Assembly: GCA_002439585.1 (NCBI GenBank)
Contig: DJOF01000012.1
Location: forward strand, 120,895 to 131,030
Length of the DNA: 10,136 nucleotides
Direction of reading: 5' to 3'
Source of the DNA: Bacteroidales bacterium UBA6445
GTDB taxonomy: Bacteria > Bacteroidota > Bacteroidia > Bacteroidales > UBA932
Shown one piece after another: positions 7,859 through 10,136 of the stretch. Within the stretch, counting starts at the first letter, position 1. Each line of letters starts with the position of its first letter. The notes beneath the pieces were generated by a model that was not told where the DNA came from, did not search any database, and saw nothing but the letters and a program-made list of their open reading frames with translations. Position numbers and translations under genes: made by a program.

Positions 7859-7866
7859 CAAAGATA
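7859..7866 (-). promoter_or_regulatory. Promoter -7 box for DUF308-dnaG-metG
   Basis: On the minus strand the sequence is TATCTTTG, an exact match to the Bacteroidetes sigma-ABfr -7 consensus TAnnTTTG. No good TTG -33 element lies 19-21 nt upstream; the best nearby is a TTTC about 24 nt away. Transcription would start about 4-6 nt downstream of the box, near 7853-7855, leaving a leader of about 48 nt before the ATG at 7806. Confidence 0.5.
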
Positions 7867-7891
7867 CGAAGAAGCAGCCTATATTTCTTCG
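7867..7891. repeat. Inverted repeat next to the DUF308 promoter box
   Basis: CGAAGAA (7867-7873) and TTCTTCG (7885-7891) form a perfect 7-bp inverted repeat with an 11-bp centre. The repeat abuts the -7 box and fills the spacer to the expected -33 position, where a repressor or activator dimer could act. It may also be a chance arrangement; no regulator gene is adjacent. Confidence 0.4.
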
Positions 7892-7985
7892 AAATCGGAA
7901 ATATTACATAAATATCCAGTATGCAGTACCTTTAGGATCCGTTGTATAGCGATTCCATTTGACGGGGGTGGCGATGCACATTATC

Positions 7986-8012
7986 TTGACTTTGCTATTT
8001 TTGCTATATTTG
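7986..8012 (+). promoter_or_regulatory. Candidate promoter of the DUF4153 gene with two -7 boxes
   Basis: Two exact matches to TAnnTTTG stand one base apart: TATTTTTG at 7996-8003 and TATATTTG at 8005-8012. A TTG at 7986-7988 lies 16 bp before the second box, shorter than the usual 19-21 bp, and no good -33 element serves the first. A start just after 8012 would give a leader of about 100 nt before the ATG at 8118. Confidence 0.45.
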
Positions 8013-8040
8013 GCGGTGAATATCGGCTGCGCATCGGTAA

Positions 8041-8059
8041 AGAACAAATTTACTGTTCT
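8041..8059. repeat. AGAACA-N7-TGTTCT inverted repeat in the DUF4153 leader
   Basis: A perfect 6-bp inverted repeat, AGAACA (8041-8046) and TGTTCT (8054-8059), with an A/T-rich 7-bp centre lies downstream of the candidate promoter and 58 bp before the DUF4153 ATG. It has the size and symmetry of an operator for a dimeric regulator, or could form a small hairpin in the leader RNA. It is not followed by a T tract, so it is not an intrinsic terminator. Confidence 0.4.
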
Positions 8060-8117
8060 ATTAAGCCCTGCTCGCACCACATTATAATCGGCTTGCACTA
8101 TATTAAACAACACAGCC

Positions 8118-9836
8118 ATGGGCAATTTCTTCAGAAAGCTATCCGTACGCCTTTCGTCCGCATTCGGGCGATTCTCCTTGAGCGTTTTGTTGTTCGCGCT
8201 ATTTACAGCCTCGGCATGCATCTTCAATCACGATAAATTCGGACTTGATTCGGAGGAAATTTTCATCATTCTGTATTATCTTGGTACCGCTGCCCTGCTA
8301 AATCTGCTGCCGATACTTATAAGGGAGCATCTATCCATACATACCTGGGCTGGACGTATAATCGTGTCTGCAATCAACCTCATATGGCTGCTGATATGCG
8401 TACTGATATGGATTTATCTCCCTGAAGAAGAGCGTCTCTCATGGGCTATTGCCTTGGCTGTGATACCATTTGCCTTAGGTATGTCTGTCTTATTTCTTCC
8501 TGTTTCGATTGGACAACGGGACGACAAACGCTTCTGGAACTGGACATTGAACACCTTAACAGGCACAGCGGCTTCTGCCATACTCGGGGCTACCTTGTCT
8601 GGTGCCGTGTGCCTGCTTGCTTTTGGTTTTGATATACTATTCGGAGTAGAAGTCCCAGATGAGGTCTATGGAGATATCAGGATAGTTGGCATGTGCTTAG
8701 TGACACCTGTCACATTCATGGGACTTCTCCAGGAGAAGGTAAATGACGGAACAGAGCGTCCTGGAATAAAAGGACTCACTCTTATACATTATCTCCTTCT
8801 CCCCCTTGTGGCCGGATATATTTTTGTCCTATACGCATATACGGCAAAGATCCTATTTGCATGGGAACTTCCTGACGGTGCAGTATCATGGCTTGTGTCA
8901 GCGTCCATGGCGTGTATGCTCCTCGTAGAATACCTACTTTATCCTGTCTCTCTAAGAGACGGGACTTCCCAATTGGACAGAATTGTATCACGGTGGCTTC
9001 CGGCTCTCTTCATTCCCCTACTTCTATTGATGAGCATCGGTATTGCAAAAAGGATAGGAGACTATGGCATCACCATAGCCAGACTCTATCTGATACTCTT
9101 CAACCTATGGTGCTATGCTGTATGCATCGGACTTCTTCTATACAAGTCATCAAAGATTTGGTGGATTCCGGCTTCATTCGTAGTTTTACTTGTACTCTCA
9201 TCAGTAGGGCCGCAAAACTTCAGTGCCATCACCATGAAGACCATGAGTACAAATGTTAAGGCCACATTAGAAGAAATTGTAGCCAGTCATAAGGTGATGG
9301 TAGGGGATTCGGCAGTCACACGTGTTTCGTATCCTCTGAATGAAGAGGTATATAAGGCTATCATGGAAGCTGCTGACTCAAAGGCTACTGTGATTGGCAT
9401 AGAATCCAAGATGGAATATATAGCGAACAATTTTCCTCAAGCCCGCAAGGAATTGATAGCATTTCCATCCTATGAACTCGGCTTATATGCCGCTTCGGTA
9501 CGGAGCCAAGAAAATGATGAGAAATATTTCAGTTTTACGGCAAAAGTGCCGGATTCAGCGGTAACTATCCCTGAAGGATACACAAGATTCCAGATTATAG
9601 ACATTACCACTGAAAAGCCAATCACTGATACTATCGATATAAAGATATCCGAAGATTGCGTTCCTATATCGCTGCCTGTATCCATGATACGCGAATTAGA
9701 TCGTGCATCAGGGGAGAAAGAGCCGATCACGATCAATGCCGATGGCGGAGTCTTCATGATCTCATATATTTCCCTTAGCTTCTGGGAAAGCAACAACTAC
9801 AATATAGAAATCAAGGGAATAATATTTCTCCCCTAA
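8118..9836 (+). CDS. DUF4153 family polytopic membrane protein
   Basis: This 572-residue protein has about eleven hydrophobic segments between residues 18 and 365 (for example about 20-36, 47-68, 78-100, 107-130, 150-175, 187-204, 220-247, 256-277, 293-310, 318-342 and 348-364). A soluble C-terminal region of about 200 residues follows. The segment Arg-Ile-Gly-Asp-Tyr-Gly-Ile-Thr-Ile-Ala-Arg-Leu at 312-323, followed by Phe-Asn-Leu-Trp, is characteristic of DUF4153, as is the Gly-Pro after the last membrane segment (364-365). The family sits in the inner membrane and its biochemical role is not known. The C-terminal region is beta-rich by eye and probably extracytoplasmic. The ATG at 8118 is favoured because Gly-Asn-Phe-Phe-Arg-Lys precedes the first membrane segment and an A-rich stretch lies just upstream. 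It is a single-gene unit, convergent with the tRNA genes to its right. Confidence 0.85.
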   Translation: MGNFFRKLSVRLSSAFGRFSLSVLLFALFTASACIFNHDKFGLDSEEIFIILYYLGTAALLNLLPILIREHLSIHTWAGRIIVSAINLIWLLICVLIWIYLPEEERLSWAIALAVIPFALGMSVLFLPVSIGQRDDKRFWNWTLNTLTGTAASAILGATLSGAVCLLAFGFDILFGVEVPDEVYGDIRIVGMCLVTPVTFMGLLQEKVNDGTERPGIKGLTLIHYLLLPLVAGYIFVLYAYTAKILFAWELPDGAVSWLVSASMACMLLVEYLLYPVSLRDGTSQLDRIVSRWLPALFIPLLLLMSIGIAKRIGDYGITIARLYLILFNLWCYAVCIGLLLYKSSKIWWIPASFVVLLVLSSVGPQNFSAITMKTMSTNVKATLEEIVASHKVMVGDSAVTRVSYPLNEEVYKAIMEAADSKATVIGIESKMEYIANNFPQARKELIAFPSYELGLYAASVRSQENDEKYFSFTAKVPDSAVTIPEGYTRFQIIDITTEKPITDTIDIKISEDCVPISLPVSMIRELDRASGEKEPITINADGGVFMISYISLSFWESNNYNIEIKGIIFLP

Positions 9837-9872
9837 AAGTACTGAAGAGAGATCGAAGCGAGATTATATGAC

Positions 9873-9914
9873 AAAAAAAAGAAACACTCTCCTAACATGG
9901 AAAGTGCTTCTTTT
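9873..9914 (-). terminator. Intrinsic terminator of the tRNA-Ile/tRNA-Ala transcript
   Basis: Bases 9877-9892 and 9899-9914 pair over 16 positions around the 6-nt loop 9893-9898. Read on the minus strand, the two non-Watson-Crick positions are G-U wobbles, so the stem is unbroken in the tRNA transcript. On the plus strand they become A-C mismatches, so the structure favours minus-strand transcription. The 3' arm is rich in T and runs into four more T (complement of 9873-9876). The stem begins one base after the tRNA-Ala discriminator. It may also act weakly for the convergent DUF4153 gene. Confidence 0.85.
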
Positions 9915-9915
9915 G

Positions 9916-9989
9916 TGGAGATAGACGGAGTCGAACCGACGACCCTCTGCTTGCAAAGCAGATGCTCTAGCCAACTGAGCTATATCCCC
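9916..9989 (-). tRNA. tRNA-Ala (anticodon TGC)
   Basis: The 74-nt cloverleaf has acceptor GGGGATA with TATCTCC and discriminator A; the G3-U70 wobble that marks alanine tRNAs is present. The D-arm is GCTC/GAGC. The anticodon arm is TCTGC-TTTGCAA-GCAGA with anticodon TGC at 9953-9955. The T-arm is GTCGG-TTCGACT-CCGTC, in which the second pair is a T-T mismatch. CCA is not encoded, so it must be added after transcription. It lies 16 bp after the encoded CCA of tRNA-Ile and one base before a terminator. Confidence 0.95.
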
Positions 9990-10005
9990 ATTTTTCAGTC
10001 CTTAG

Positions 10006-10082
10006 TGGTAGTCCTGAGCAGACTTGAACTGCTGACCCCCACATTATCAGTGTGGTGCTCTAACCAACTGAGCTACAGGACT
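10006..10082 (-). tRNA. tRNA-Ile (anticodon GAT)
   Basis: The cloverleaf is perfect: acceptor AGTCCTG with CAGGACT (seven Watson-Crick pairs), D-arm GCTC/GAGC, anticodon arm CCACA-CTGATAA-TGTGG with anticodon GAT at 10046-10048, T-arm AGCAG-TTCAAGT-CTGCT and discriminator A at 10009. The genome encodes the terminal CCA (10006-10008), unlike the neighbouring tRNA-Ala. It precedes tRNA-Ala in the same transcript, the order found in bacterial rRNA operon spacers. No 16S 3' end with its CCTCC is visible in the 54 bases upstream that remain in the window. Confidence 0.97.
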
Positions 10083-10136
10083 GTATATTAAATAATGAAA
10101 GATTAGGCACAAGGGCAATTTCTTGCCTCATACTTC

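Larger units (their letters stand above)
7807..8117. other. Divergent intergenic region without a convincing gene
   Basis: This stretch separates the minus-strand DUF308 operon from the plus-strand DUF4153 gene. It holds the -7 boxes and two inverted repeats listed separately. Open frames crossing it on both strands run into the DUF4153 coding region in other frames; their products are Cys/His/Ile-mixed with no recognisable domain. I see no tRNA, riboswitch or clear structured RNA in it. Confidence 0.6.

Noticed and set aside
7904..8227. 107-codon minus-strand frame in the DUF308/DUF4153 intergenic region
   Set aside because: It overlaps the DUF4153 N-terminus and the candidate promoter of that gene, and the product has no recognisable domain; the evidence is too weak for a gene.
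7856..8236. 126-codon plus-strand frame across the same intergenic region
   Set aside because: It overlaps the DUF4153 start in another frame, and its product looks random with no family resemblance.
10083..10119. Possible promoter for tRNA-Ile on the minus strand (TTG, 21 bp, TATTTAAT)
   Set aside because: The -7 candidate misses three of the six consensus bases; it cannot be told from A/T-rich background, and the unit may be read from an rRNA promoter outside the window.
10105..10128. Imperfect inverted repeat AGGC..AAG / CTTGCCT upstream of tRNA-Ile
   Set aside because: It has only 7 pairs with a 2-nt bulge and no T tract; it could be a pre-rRNA processing stem, but too little sequence is visible to support that.

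Overview
The window looks like chromosomal DNA from a Bacteroidales bacterium, probably gut-associated. Four things point there: a cluster of Bacteroidales-type lipoproteins (a DUF4493 plus PCMD protein and two companions), methionyl-tRNA synthetase and primase sequences that read as Bacteroidetes versions, TAnnTTTG-type -7 promoter boxes, and mostly A-rich translation start regions without Shine-Dalgarno sequences. The genus cannot be fixed from sequence alone.

Layout, left to right. (1) Positions 1-2921, plus strand: three tightly packed genes for exported, probably surface lipoproteins. The first is cut by the left edge and begins inside a Pro-Asp-Pro-Lys repeat linker. The second is a 588-aa lipoprotein with DUF4493, a fibronectin-III-like segment and a PCMD domain. 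The third is a 223-aa lipoprotein of unknown function that starts inside the stop codon of the second. This is the only accessory-type module here, and it may handle or bind glycans. (2) Positions 2945-7857, minus strand: a housekeeping run read as DUF308/HdeD-like membrane protein, then dnaG (primase), then metG (methionyl-tRNA synthetase), with gaps of 10 and 28 bp, so probably one transcript. (3) Positions 7858-8117: a divergent intergenic region with promoter-like boxes for both directions and two short inverted repeats. (4) Positions 8118-9836, plus strand: a polytopic DUF4153 membrane protein. (5) Positions 9873-10082, minus strand: tRNA-Ile(GAT) followed by tRNA-Ala(TGC), closed by a strong intrinsic terminator. 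This pair normally lies between 16S and 23S rRNA genes, but no 23S follows here.

I found no defence system, mobile element, CRISPR array or toxin-antitoxin pair. The points most worth a second look are the tRNA-Ile/Ala pair without 23S, the T-stem mismatch in that tRNA-Ala, a roughly 45-residue polar insertion in MetRS, the DUF4493/PCMD lipoprotein cassette with its in-frame 12-bp repeat, and a promoter box that argues against the longest start of the DUF308 gene.
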